31,444 bases of DNA from CAYVQU01 sp964453155 (GTDB lineage Bacteria; Chloroflexota; Anaerolineae; Anaerolineales; UBA11858). Positions within the stretch are counted from its first letter, which is position 1. Every line of letters starts with the position of its first letter. The position numbers and the translations under genes are program-made. The notes under the pieces were generated by a model. That model had not been told where the DNA came from, did no database searches, and saw nothing but the letters and a program-made list of their open reading frames with translations. The DNA lies in contig CAYVQU010000049.1 in the NCBI GenBank assembly GCA_964453155.1, positions 1-31,444 on the forward strand. Direction: 5' to 3'. Of the stretch, positions 7,106 to 15,189 are shown one piece after another.

Positions 7106-8488
7106 ATGCTCGTTTTCATCAGCGATTTACATCTGAAGGATGGTACCTCGGGAACCAGTATCACCCCCGATGCGTTTCGCATTTTTGCCGAACGCCTGAA
7201 AGATCAAGCCTACCGGGCCTCTTGGCGGTTTGGGGATTCGGTTTACAAACCGATCGAGCAAATTGACCTGGTTTTATTGGGGGATGTGTTCGACCATATC
7301 CGCTCGATAAAGTGGCTTGCAGATGAGAATGGAAATCCCGTGACCATTCGTCCTTGGGATGATCCCCATAGCCCCGAGTTTATTCATAAAGTCCAACAAA
7401 TTAATGCCGATACCCTGACCCACAACGCTGAGATTTTTCGCGTTTTACGTGAAATGAGTACGGGCCGCCGAATTGAATTACCACCCGCAACCAGTGCCGG
7501 TCTGCCCGACCTTGAGACCGATGAGAAAATATCCGTTCAAGTTCGCATCTATATTATGACGGGAAATCACGACTGGATGTTCGCAATTCCGGGGGAACCC
7601 TATGATCAAATGCGCCAGACCGTGATCGACGCCATGGGTCTTGCAAATTCTTCCGAGCCATTCCCATATCGGCCTTTCGAGTCTGAAGCGTTAGCCGAAG
7701 TATTTGCTCAACATCACGTTTTTGCCCGACACGGGGATGAATTTGATCCGATGAATTATGATGCCGCCCGCGGTCGGGCCGCCTCGTCCTTGGGGGATGC
7801 CCTGGCAGTGGAGTTGCTTGACCGGTTTCCCTATGATATTCAACACCAAATGGGAACCGAGTTATCGCCCCAATTTGTAGAAGGCTTGAAAGAATTGGCG
7901 AATGTCCGTCCGGCGCTGGTGACCCCCTTGTGGGTGGGGCATCTTATCAATCGCCATACTACTACGCCAGCCCAGGCTGAAGAAGTCAAAAAAACCTGGA
8001 ATAATCTGGTCAAACGGTTTATCCGTCTTGATCATGTGCGTTCATATGATCGGTTGTTTAAATTCGATACCGTGGATGCGCTTGAAGGGGTCCTTTTCAT
8101 CTCTAAAGAACTGCCTTTTGAAACTATTAATCGCTTTTTGGGATGGGTAGGTGAAAAACTATATAGTAACAAGGTTTCGATTGCCAAACACGCGTTGCAA
8201 GAAACTGCCTTTAAGAACCGTTCAGCCAAATATATCGTTTATGGTCATACTCATTTCCATGAAGTCGTGCCGTTAGACTCAAATTATATTCGGGGCGAAC
8301 TATATAACCAGTACTACATGAACTCGGGAACCTGGCATTCGTATCATGATCTCACCCTTAAAAACCCCGGCAAACATAAATTTGTTAGGACGAATGTGAT
8401 GACATACCTAACGTTTTTTAAAGACGATGAGCGTAAACAGCACGCGTTTGAATCCTGGTCGGGGACCTTGGCTGTGCCCGGATTGTGA
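7106..8488 (+). CDS. Calcineurin-like metallophosphoesterase
   Basis: This 460-residue protein has the full two-metal phosphoesterase signature: SDLHL at the N-terminus (Asp7, His9), LLGDVFD (Asp60), TGNHDW (Asn154, His155), a later ARHGDEFD with another metal-binding His, and YGHTHFHE near residue 375. The family hydrolyses phosphomono- or diesters, from nucleotides to lipids; the substrate here is unknown. There is no signal peptide or membrane segment. GAGGAG lies nine bases before the ATG. The next gene starts eight bases after the stop, indicating one transcript with the DinB-like gene. The large insert between the core motifs (about 160-370) is not one I recognise. Confidence 0.85.
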   Translation: MLVFISDLHLKDGTSGTSITPDAFRIFAERLKDQAYRASWRFGDSVYKPIEQIDLVLLGDVFDHIRSIKWLADENGNPVTIRPWDDPHSPEFIHKVQQINADTLTHNAEIFRVLREMSTGRRIELPPATSAGLPDLETDEKISVQVRIYIMTGNHDWMFAIPGEPYDQMRQTVIDAMGLANSSEPFPYRPFESEALAEVFAQHHVFARHGDEFDPMNYDAARGRAASSLGDALAVELLDRFPYDIQHQMGTELSPQFVEGLKELANVRPALVTPLWVGHLINRHTTTPAQAEEVKKTWNNLVKRFIRLDHVRSYDRLFKFDTVDALEGVLFISKELPFETINRFLGWVGEKLYSNKVSIAKHALQETAFKNRSAKYIVYGHTHFHEVVPLDSNYIRGELYNQYYMNSGTWHSYHDLTLKNPGKHKFVRTNVMTYLTFFKDDERKQHAFESWSGTLAVPGL

Positions 8489-8496
8489 GGTAAATT

Positions 8497-9099
8497 GTGG
8501 CCGAGATAACCCTGATCCAGGCAATCGAGAAATTTACCAATTTGGCGCGGCAACTAGATGATTCTGATTTAGACCGGGCCTGGTCTTGGCGGGCCTATGA
8601 TGAAGGGGTGCGATTCGCATTTTTTCGAACTTATGAAGATTTACGCGGTTTAGCTGCGACTCTGATTACTGAACGCACCACGCGCGGTAAACCCATTACC
8701 ACCGCGCAACGGGCTTTGGCGCAATATCACGCGGCCTACCGGGACTTGCAAGCGGTATTGATTGGTTTTGAGGATAACTGGGCCGATTTTGCCCCGGCCA
8801 AAGGTGAGTGGCCGCCGCGCATCATCCTGGGGCATATTATGGCGGCCGAACGAGAATTTTTTGCTCGCATCTGGCACGCGGTGGAACGTTTTCGTAGTGG
8901 GGAAGATGATCCCGTGGCAATGACCTCCGAGGAAGTCGCGGATTTTGTGGGCAGTTACCAAGAATTTGAGCAGATGATGAATCGGTTCTCGGTTCCAGGG
9001 ATTATGGCTAATTATGACTCTCTCCACAAACGAGTTTTGCGGGAGTTGAACACAATCCGGGGCCTGGAATTGGAGGCGAAATCCCTATGGTGGGAGTAA
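8497..9099 (+). CDS. DinB-like four-helix protein, N-terminal part before an in-frame stop
   Basis: The 200-residue product has the helical pattern of DinB/YfiT-like putative metal-dependent enzymes, which often act in thiol-dependent detoxification. The most typical segment is WPPRIILGHIMAAEREFFARI (about residues 107-127), with a histidine in the expected helix. It starts with GTG eight bases after the phosphoesterase gene. The TAA at 9097-9099 is followed, in the same frame and with no other stop, by about 90 codons whose sequence (LRLHRLHSHLRQHTVQ) looks like the final DinB helix with its metal-binding histidines. The gene therefore appears to be a longer one of about 292 codons interrupted by one nonsense codon, perhaps TAT or TAC changed to TAA, or a base-call error. 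Confidence 0.65.
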   Translation: MAEITLIQAIEKFTNLARQLDDSDLDRAWSWRAYDEGVRFAFFRTYEDLRGLAATLITERTTRGKPITTAQRALAQYHAAYRDLQAVLIGFEDNWADFAPAKGEWPPRIILGHIMAAEREFFARIWHAVERFRSGEDDPVAMTSEEVADFVGSYQEFEQMMNRFSVPGIMANYDSLHKRVLRELNTIRGLELEAKSLWWE

Positions 9100-9375
9100 C
9101 TCCCCATCACGGTCCAATTGCGGCTGCACCGCTTACACTCACATCTCCGTCAGCATACTGTCCAGCTCGAGAAAGCCCTGGTTGAGATTGACGGTCCACC
9201 GACCGAAACCAAACGACTCTTGCGCTTGATTTATGCTGCCCTGGCCGACGTCGACAGCACCATCATCGGTGCCTGGGGATTAGGTAAAGAAAAACGCCTC
9301 GAGACCGCGGCAGCGATCAGTCAGCGGACGGATGAGATTGCGGCGGTGTTGAGGGGGGGAGGGGTGAAAGGTTAG
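9100..9375 (+). pseudogene. C-terminal continuation of the DinB-like gene
   Basis: Directly after the TAA at 9097-9099 the same frame stays open to TAG at 9373-9375. The encoded stretch starts LPITVQLRLHRLHSHLRQHT and ends in a polar helical tail. It has no ATG and no ribosome site; a TTG at 9118 is the only early start. The His-x2-Leu-His-Ser-His pattern is what a complete DinB protein needs near its C-terminus, so this is best read as the missing end of the preceding gene. Confidence 0.6.
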
Positions 9376-9409
9376 GGGTGGCGGGTGGTGAGTTGGGGGT
9401 TGATGGCAT

Positions 9410-9449
9410 AAAAAACAGGCGATCATTGACGAACGAACGACTGTTTTTT
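9410..9449. terminator. Possible bidirectional terminator
   Basis: AAAAAACAG (9410-9418) pairs with CTGTTTTTT (9441-9449) around a 22-base loop, leaving T-runs on either strand. It lies between the plus-strand DinB-like gene and the convergent MFS gene. The stem is AT-rich and the loop is long, so strength is doubtful. Confidence 0.4.
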
Positions 9450-9514
9450 TGTTTATGTATGAGAAGTAAGCGACTTTTTTGATTCGAGACAAACATCCTG
9501 AGCGGAATAGAATG

Positions 9515-9558
9515 AAGTCGAAGGGTGCGGTTCTTGAAAAACTCGCACCCTTCGACTT
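9515..9558. repeat. Palindromic repeat next to an MFS stop codon
   Basis: Perfect 15-bp arms AAGTCGAAGGGTGCG (9515-9529) and CGCACCCTTCGACTT (9544-9558) enclose 14 bases. The flank CATCCTGAGCGGAAT matches a widespread bacterial intergenic repeat style. It lies three bases past the end of the MFS gene and may also stop transcription coming from the right. Confidence 0.75.
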
Positions 9559-9561
9559 ATG

Positions 9562-10929
9562 CTAATCTGCCGGAGCTAATTCACCCGCTAGCTTTGGATT
9601 TTCATTTTCGGGTTCATCGGCAACGAAATCGGGGAGTTCCTCTTCGAGTTTGCGAATGCGGGGGTAGCTGAACGCGATCGTTGTTGTGCAAAAAACAAAA
9701 ATACCTAAGACGATGAATATCAGCCCCGTTCCGCGCCCGGGTCCAGTGCCAATAATTTGGCCCACATTTCCGGCGAGGGCTCCATCTACATTCATCAGCG
9801 GTTGGAAAACCTTGTCTACCAAGGGGCCAGCCAGGATAATGGATATCGGTTGGGAGAATTGGGCGATCATCCGTCGGACGGCGAAAACGCGGCCTTGTAC
9901 GTCGGGTGCGGTTTTGGTTTGCCAGATGGCCTGGCTGGAACCATTGAGAATGGGCATCACAACCATGAACAAGAAGCCTCCTACGCCAATCCACACTAAC
10001 GAAGGGCGCAGTCCCACAATGCCCCAGAAAAAAGCCATTAAAAATCCAGGGATGAAAATGCCCAAAACCCGGCGTTTGGGACCACCCCAGGCACTCATGA
10101 CCAGGGTGCCCACTAACATTCCAATCCCCATTAGCGAGAAAGTCATTCCAATTTTATCGGGTTCTGCCAACTCCAACATCATGGGGACGAGTAAGGGTCC
10201 GACAAATCCACCCGCAAAATTGGTCGTCGCAAAATAGAGTAGTAATCCCAATAATCCTGGCCGGGCTGTGATGTACTTCCACCCGAATGAGGCTTCTGTT
10301 AGTAAAGACCCCTGCCCGGCGCGACCATCGGCTGTGATTTCTGGTTTGGGTACCCGGACCACGAGCAGCGATGACACTGCAAACGCGAAAGTTATAAAAT
10401 CGATCAAAATGATGCCGTTCAATCCGGTTGTAACAAACAGGGCTCCGGCTGCCACGGGGGAGATCAATTGTGAGATCGCATCGCCAATTTGAACCATCCC
10501 ACTGGACCGCCCGAGATGTTTTTTGGGTACCAATAAGGTCGTCGCCGCGGAATAAGCTGGCCATTGAAAAGCGCTAAACCCCGCACTGACGGCGGTCGAC
10601 ACGTAGATATGCCAGACTTCTAAGTGCCCACTGGTGAACAATAACCAGATTGCCAGCGTACTCAAACCCGCGCCGGTATCACTCAAAATCATCGCCCAGC
10701 GGCGGTCCCAGCGATCGACGAGGGCCCCGGCAATGGGTGTAATCAGCAAGGTGGGCAGGGTATATGATAGGATGTTCATCGCAAATAGGGTGGTCGACCC
10801 GGTTTGCTGGTAGATCCAGACCCCCAATGCGAACCCGGTTAGACCCGAGCCAATAGTGGAGATCAATTGACCGACCCAGATGACACTAAATGTTCGTAGT
10901 CCGTGGGGAGATGGGGTTTGTGTGCTCAT
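9562..10929 (-). CDS. MFS exporter, EntS/MFS_3-like (first of three)
   Basis: A predicted 12-helix major facilitator of about 455 residues. The loop 2-3 motif reads GALVDRWDRRW, typical of the enterobactin-exporter-like (MFS_3) branch, and the N-terminus (SVIWVGQLISTIGSGLTGFA) matches that branch too. The substrate is unknown; drug or siderophore efflux is the family norm. A TTG start 30 bases upstream is possible, but ATG 10929 with GTGAG upstream is more likely. It is last in a minus-strand row of three MFS genes and one acetyltransferase. The C-terminal 45 residues are acidic and cytoplasmic. It resembles the third transporter (13597-14904) more than the middle one. Confidence 0.85.
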   Translation of the reverse strand: MSTQTPSPHGLRTFSVIWVGQLISTIGSGLTGFALGVWIYQQTGSTTLFAMNILSYTLPTLLITPIAGALVDRWDRRWAMILSDTGAGLSTLAIWLLFTSGHLEVWHIYVSTAVSAGFSAFQWPAYSAATTLLVPKKHLGRSSGMVQIGDAISQLISPVAAGALFVTTGLNGIILIDFITFAFAVSSLLVVRVPKPEITADGRAGQGSLLTEASFGWKYITARPGLLGLLLYFATTNFAGGFVGPLLVPMMLELAEPDKIGMTFSLMGIGMLVGTLVMSAWGGPKRRVLGIFIPGFLMAFFWGIVGLRPSLVWIGVGGFLFMVVMPILNGSSQAIWQTKTAPDVQGRVFAVRRMIAQFSQPISIILAGPLVDKVFQPLMNVDGALAGNVGQIIGTGPGRGTGLIFIVLGIFVFCTTTIAFSYPRIRKLEEELPDFVADEPENENPKLAGELAPAD

Positions 10930-10987
10930 ATTTGTCTCACAAATGGTTGGGTGAATCAAAGAATGTAATCTAAAAAAGATCAGGGTT

Positions 10988-11002
10988 AGGAACTCCGTTC
11001 CT
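10988..11002. repeat. Short palindrome between MFS genes
   Basis: AGGAAC (10988-10993), TCC, GTTCCT (10997-11002) is a perfect small palindrome in the 134-base gap between two co-directional MFS genes. It may be a remnant of the GGAAC-type repeat family seen at 1278 and 13544. Confidence 0.45.
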
Positions 11003-11063
11003 CTTTCTCAGGCGTGATGGTAAAACTTGTCAAATTCATTTGAAAGCACAATCCGTCACGCAC

Positions 11064-12314
11064 TTAATCTGCTGGGGCCGGAGCTAAATCATCCGTTGGT
11101 GTTTCTTGATCATCCGGGACGATGAAGTACAACCAGGTAGGGATGATGGTGATCGCCGCGGCGATTGCGGTGATGGTGAAAGGGACTTTGGGGGAGAAGG
11201 TTTCCCAAAGACGAGCCCCGATGTAGGGCGCGGGGAGGGAGATCAGCCCCAGGCTGCTGCGGAATAACCCGGTAAACGTTCCCAACATTTTTTGGGGCAC
11301 CACTTTTGATATCAGGGATTGATAGGCTGGGCTCAGGAGACCAACGCCGACCCCGAACACGATCCAGGTGAGTGCGAATCCCCAAAAAGTTGCGACTTGC
11401 AGGAAAATCATGAAGGCCACAAAGACGAGACCAAATCCCAAGGAGATTGGGACCCGTTCCCCATACTTATCGACCATTTTCCCAGACAAGATCGGGGTGA
11501 ACATCATCGCTATCGAGAAAATTGAGCCTAATATCCCAATCTGCTCGACTGAAATCCCGGCCACCTGTTCTAGATAGATGGGCTGCAGCTCACCCGAGAG
11601 CCGGAAGGCGATATCCCGCACCCCATCGGTGACGAAAATCCAAGTCAACACCCCACCGCCCAGCACCATCCCAAACATGGTTTTCAGACTGGTTTTTAAC
11701 GAAGATGCCGAGAGTTTTTGAGGATTGGCCTCGGTCGTCAGGCGTACCGTGGATGCCATCCATATGCGTAAGAGCGCGGCGGTGGCATAAAGCGATCCCG
11801 AGACCAGCAACATCATCCTAAATCCATAGCGCCCGGCCAATAACCCGCCCAAGGGCGGGCCAACTACGCCCGTAATCTGGTAGATGGTATCGGTGATTCC
11901 GTAAACTTTCCCCCGGTTCTCTTTGGTCGAATTTTCAGCGATGAAAGCGCCAAAACTCGGCCCCACCAGCGCATAGGGAAATTGCAACACACACAGAGCC
12001 GCCAGCATCCATTGCCAGGTGGGCGCCAGTAGAACGGCCACAAAGCCTAAAATGCCACCGATGCTGCCGATCGCAATCGCGCGCAGACGGCCAATCGAAT
12101 CCGAGACCCACCCGCCAAAAATTTGTAAGATCAGAATGACGACTGAGGTGATCGTAAAAACCAGTCCCACCTGGGTTACGCTGGCCCCCAATTCCGTCAG
12201 GTAAATGGGCATCAGCAGACCGTACATGGAGCTGGCGATATTGGCCAGTACCATCGCAAACATGAACCATTTCAGGATGGGAGAGAGCAGGGGTTTCTTT
12301 TTGGTTGTTTCCAT
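11064..12314 (-). CDS. MFS transporter (second of three)
   Basis: This 416-residue major facilitator has twelve predicted helices. Motif A in the loop after helix 2 reads GGWVSDSIGRLRAI, as in drug/proton antiporters of the DHA1 type, and the helix-5 region has TDTIYQITGVVGPPLGGLL, close to the antiporter motif C. It is a different MFS branch from its two neighbours, so the trio was not made by simple local duplication. CGGAGAA precedes the ATG at a normal distance. Export of a hydrophobic or toxic compound is the likely role; the substrate is not determinable. Confidence 0.85.
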   Translation of the reverse strand: METTKKKPLLSPILKWFMFAMVLANIASSMYGLLMPIYLTELGASVTQVGLVFTITSVVILILQIFGGWVSDSIGRLRAIAIGSIGGILGFVAVLLAPTWQWMLAALCVLQFPYALVGPSFGAFIAENSTKENRGKVYGITDTIYQITGVVGPPLGGLLAGRYGFRMMLLVSGSLYATAALLRIWMASTVRLTTEANPQKLSASSLKTSLKTMFGMVLGGGVLTWIFVTDGVRDIAFRLSGELQPIYLEQVAGISVEQIGILGSIFSIAMMFTPILSGKMVDKYGERVPISLGFGLVFVAFMIFLQVATFWGFALTWIVFGVGVGLLSPAYQSLISKVVPQKMLGTFTGLFRSSLGLISLPAPYIGARLWETFSPKVPFTITAIAAAITIIPTWLYFIVPDDQETPTDDLAPAPAD

Positions 12315-12353
12315 TCAGAATTTCTCCGAGACTTTAAAATCACCACAGAAAGC

Positions 12354-12409
12354 GCAAAGAGCGCAGAGAAAAAAACAAGATATAAATCTGAGTGCTCTGC
12401 GCTCTCTGC
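12354..12409. repeat. Inverted repeat of the GCGCAGAG/CTCTGCGC type
   Basis: GCAAAGAGCGCAGAG (12354-12368) pairs with CTCTGCGCTCTCTGC (12395-12409) with one mismatch around 26 AT-rich bases. Degenerate traces of similar wording (GCGAACGCAGAGAG near 15847, CCGCGAACTCCGCG near 17208) suggest a dispersed intergenic family. Confidence 0.65.
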
Positions 12410-12466
12410 GGTTTAGAAATGTCATTCACTACATACCAATTACCGTTTTGAAATTAGTGAAGTTCA

Positions 12467-13471
12467 CTATTCCTGTTTGCTCAATTCATCGCCCGGTCGT
12501 AGTTCTTGCTCATAGACTACAAATTCGCGGGTAGCTTCCATCCCGGCCTTTTGGTAGAGGTGGGTCGCACCACTCAGGTTTTGGGTGTCGACTCCTAGGG
12601 CTACTCCTTTATAGCTGCGGCGGTGGAATTCGCCGAACGAATGATGCAGGAGGGCCAGGCCCAAACCTTGCCGCCGCCAGGGGCGCCGGACACCAAGAGT
12701 ATCGACCTCGCCAATCGTGGGGTCAGTGCCTAATGTTGAGCTGCATAACGCGACGCCGGCGACCTCGTCTCCGTCCATCGCCAGGAACCACAGTCCAGGG
12801 TCAAAATCGGCATCATTCTCGACTTGGTGCCGAAAACGCTTGATCCGTTCTGGGTCTCCCGAGCGATCGACATGGCCCCAATGGTCGGCGAAAGCTTCAT
12901 CGGTGACCTTTAGGACAATTTCGAGTTCATCTAATCCTTTGAACGTCCGGATGTGGATATTTTCAGGCCAGGCTGGTTTGGGTGGGGAGCCATTCAATTC
13001 AGTCATCATGATCCACGAATAACGGATGGGTTGCAAACCCGCTTTATCCAGTAATTTCACCGAGGGCTCATGTGATGGGCTGGTTTGGATATACAATGAA
13101 ACTCGGGCATTTTTCGGACAACGATCGATGGCCTGACTGGCGCGCTGCGCTCCCCAGGTGAGTAAATATTGTCCTAGCCCCTGTCCTTCAAAATCTGGGT
13201 GTACACAGCCGAAAAAACTGGGATGGATGGGTGGATTTCCCAAATCCATGACTAACCCACTGGCGATGATCTCTTCTTCGGGAGATAAGATCACAATCAT
13301 TGAATTATCCAGGTCAAAACCAGGGACTGAGAAAATACTCTGAAATTGATCCAGAGAAAATTTGACGATACCCGTCAGGGCATGCCAGTAATCGTTGAAT
13401 AAGCCCACCAGCGTTTGAAGATCATCCTCGGTCGCGGGTCGCATTGAGAAGCTGGAAGGGATTTGTGCCAT
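12467..13471 (-). CDS. Tandem-GNAT acetyltransferase, mycothiol-synthase-like layout
   Basis: Two GNAT domains lie in one 334-residue chain. The first has its acetyl-CoA loop in GCVHPDFEGQGLGQYLL (about residues 95-115), the second in LGVRRPWRRQGLGLALL (about 265-285) followed by GVDTQNLSGATHLYQKAGM. Only the second loop keeps the full R-x-x-G-x-G/A pattern, so the first domain may be structural. The layout recalls mycothiol synthase and several antibiotic acetyltransferases; the acceptor is unknown. ATG 13471 with AGGAG upstream is preferred to the earlier in-frame start, which would add 20 residues of charged, unlikely sequence. It lies between MFS genes, a common arrangement for modification plus efflux. 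Confidence 0.8.
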   Translation of the reverse strand: MAQIPSSFSMRPATEDDLQTLVGLFNDYWHALTGIVKFSLDQFQSIFSVPGFDLDNSMIVILSPEEEIIASGLVMDLGNPPIHPSFFGCVHPDFEGQGLGQYLLTWGAQRASQAIDRCPKNARVSLYIQTSPSHEPSVKLLDKAGLQPIRYSWIMMTELNGSPPKPAWPENIHIRTFKGLDELEIVLKVTDEAFADHWGHVDRSGDPERIKRFRHQVENDADFDPGLWFLAMDGDEVAGVALCSSTLGTDPTIGEVDTLGVRRPWRRQGLGLALLHHSFGEFHRRSYKGVALGVDTQNLSGATHLYQKAGMEATREFVVYEQELRPGDELSKQE

Positions 13472-13543
13472 GAGAGTCTGCTCCTGTTCAATTTCTGGAT
13501 CAATTTGGTACGAAAAAGTGAGTGAAAACATGATTTGAAAAAT

Positions 13544-13588
13544 AGGAACACGGTTGCGATGTAAACGAAGTGACGCAACCGTGTTCCT
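13544..13588. repeat. Palindromic repeat, GGAACACGGTTGC type
   Basis: Perfect 15-bp arms AGGAACACGGTTGCG (13544-13558) and its complement (13574-13588) enclose 15 bases. The flank GTTCCTGGATGATCT matches the flank of the 1278-1308 palindrome at nearly all positions. It lies just past the end of the third MFS gene. Confidence 0.8.
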
Positions 13589-13596
13589 GGATGATC

Positions 13597-14904
13597 TCAG
13601 TCACCCAAAGATGGTTCGGGGGAAACTTCTGCCTGGGTTTTTGCTATCCCGCGCCGATCGGATTCGATATTCATCACGGCGGGGATCAATAAGCCAACCC
13701 CGGCCATCAAGATGCAGATGATCCCACCGAGTAAGAACCAGGTTTGGATGCCGACTTTATCGGAGATCGGCCCGGCAATCATCAAGCCGATGGGTGACAT
13801 TCCCGCGGCCATGCTGCTAAGTAAGCTAAACACTCGGGCTTGCATATCGGGATCGACCGAGGATTGCATTACGGCCATGATGGGGCCGTTGGTGATCGGT
13901 TGCATGATGCCGGCGATCAGTATGGCTCCGATTGCCCATAAAATGGAAGTTGCGGCGGCTACTGCGAATCCTAGGATTCCGATGCCGATGCCCGTAAGTC
14001 CAAACAGGGTCGTAACCATTTTGTTTTTAAAGCCACCCCAGACCCCCAAGAGTAAACCACCGATAATGACCCCAACTCCGCTGGCTGAATTGACCCAGCC
14101 TAGTTCCATTGCGCCACCGCCGAAATAGTCTTTGACCAGGAGTGGGAGGAGAGAGAATGCCGGAGTCAGCAGGAAATTGATCACTACGGCCATGAGGGCG
14201 ATCATCATTAACCCCGGCCAACCCAGCATATAGCGCAAACCCGCTTTGAAATCCTGCCAGACGGTCGGTTGGGAGGCCGCGGTAACGGTTTGACGCTCAA
14301 TCCGCTCTGGTTGGGGGATCGCGATGAAAAACAGGGGGATAATCGCAATGAGCGCGGTTACCACATCGATCATCAGAATACCTTGGAGCGGCAATAGCTC
14401 TAAGAGGATCGCCCCTAGTGGTGCGGCAATCACGTTTAGGCCACCGTTGAGCATCTGGTTAATCCCTTGGATGCGAGTGAGATGTTCCACCGGGACCATC
14501 AAGGAGGTCGAAGCCCCCATCGAATTACCATGGAAACCACCGGCTACCGACCGGACGAACATCACCAGGTAAATGTGCCAGATTTGAACGATGTCGAGGG
14601 CAAATAAAATCGCCAGAGCGATGGTCGCAGCCATGATGATGCTGTCGGCGACCAACATGATACGGCGGCGATTCCAGCGGTCTACGAGAGTGCCGACAAA
14701 GGGGCCTAACACGACATGGGGAACCAAGCCAACCAGGGATGCAGTTGCCAGGACCGTGGCTGAACTGGTCTCAATGGTCAGGTGCCAGATCAGTGCAAAC
14801 TGAACCAGTTGGCTGCCAAGTAGTGACAGGGCCTGGCCACCCCAAATTGTAAAGAAAGGAACTTTCCAGGGGCGGTTGTCTTTGATTGAAAATTGGGTTG
14901 CCAT
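13597..14904 (-). CDS. MFS exporter, EntS/MFS_3-like (third of three)
   Basis: This 435-residue major facilitator has about twelve helices. GTLVDRWNRRRIMLVADS after helix 2 is the MFS_3 form of motif A, and the opening FTIWGGQALSLLGSQLVQFAL matches the opening of the exporter at 9562-10929, so these two are probably paralogues. GAGGTG lies five bases before the ATG. It is the first gene of the minus-strand row and has a strong promoter at 14976-15003. Efflux of a drug-like or siderophore-like compound is the family expectation. No binding-protein or ABC partner is present. Confidence 0.85.
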   Translation of the reverse strand: MATQFSIKDNRPWKVPFFTIWGGQALSLLGSQLVQFALIWHLTIETSSATVLATASLVGLVPHVVLGPFVGTLVDRWNRRRIMLVADSIIMAATIALAILFALDIVQIWHIYLVMFVRSVAGGFHGNSMGASTSLMVPVEHLTRIQGINQMLNGGLNVIAAPLGAILLELLPLQGILMIDVVTALIAIIPLFFIAIPQPERIERQTVTAASQPTVWQDFKAGLRYMLGWPGLMMIALMAVVINFLLTPAFSLLPLLVKDYFGGGAMELGWVNSASGVGVIIGGLLLGVWGGFKNKMVTTLFGLTGIGIGILGFAVAAATSILWAIGAILIAGIMQPITNGPIMAVMQSSVDPDMQARVFSLLSSMAAGMSPIGLMIAGPISDKVGIQTWFLLGGIICILMAGVGLLIPAVMNIESDRRGIAKTQAEVSPEPSLGD

Positions 14905-14975
14905 AGTACACCTCGGATGGAGATTGTTGATTCGCGATTAAAAATCTTTAAATGGTGGTTATGCTTTTCGATGAG

Positions 14976-15003
14976 ATTATACATACATTTGAATAAATGT
15001 CAA
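14976..15003 (-). promoter_or_regulatory. Promoter of the MFS/GNAT row with a palindrome in its spacer
   Basis: On the minus strand, -35 TTGACA (15003-14998) and -10 TATAAT (14981-14976) are both perfect consensus, separated by 16 bases. The palindrome ACATTT-GAAT-AAATGT (14985-15000) fills the spacer and touches the -35, and a second palindrome TCAATATTGA (15006-15015) lies just upstream. This is a good place for a repressor. No regulator gene is adjacent. Confidence 0.7.
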
Positions 15004-15189
15004 TATCAATATTGAATATATTTATTTTAAAGTAAATGTTTTTGAATAGTAACTTTAGATTTTTTATTTTTCCTAAACTGAAATCCATTTTTTCGATAAG
15101 AAGTTCATTCCTTACAACTGCCCTGACAAATACGGTAAAATTCACCCAACACGTTTCACGAATTACGTTTCACACCCCAGGAGTTCACC

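Noticed and set aside
9686..10237. A 183-codon plus-strand frame opposite the first MFS gene
   Set aside because: Its product is Pro/Ile/Lys-rich with no domain, as expected for the complement of a membrane-protein gene.
14948..15145. A 65-codon minus-strand frame upstream of the third MFS gene
   Set aside because: It is an Ile/Lys/Asn/Phe-rich translation of AT-rich promoter DNA and overlaps the consensus promoter at 14976-15003.
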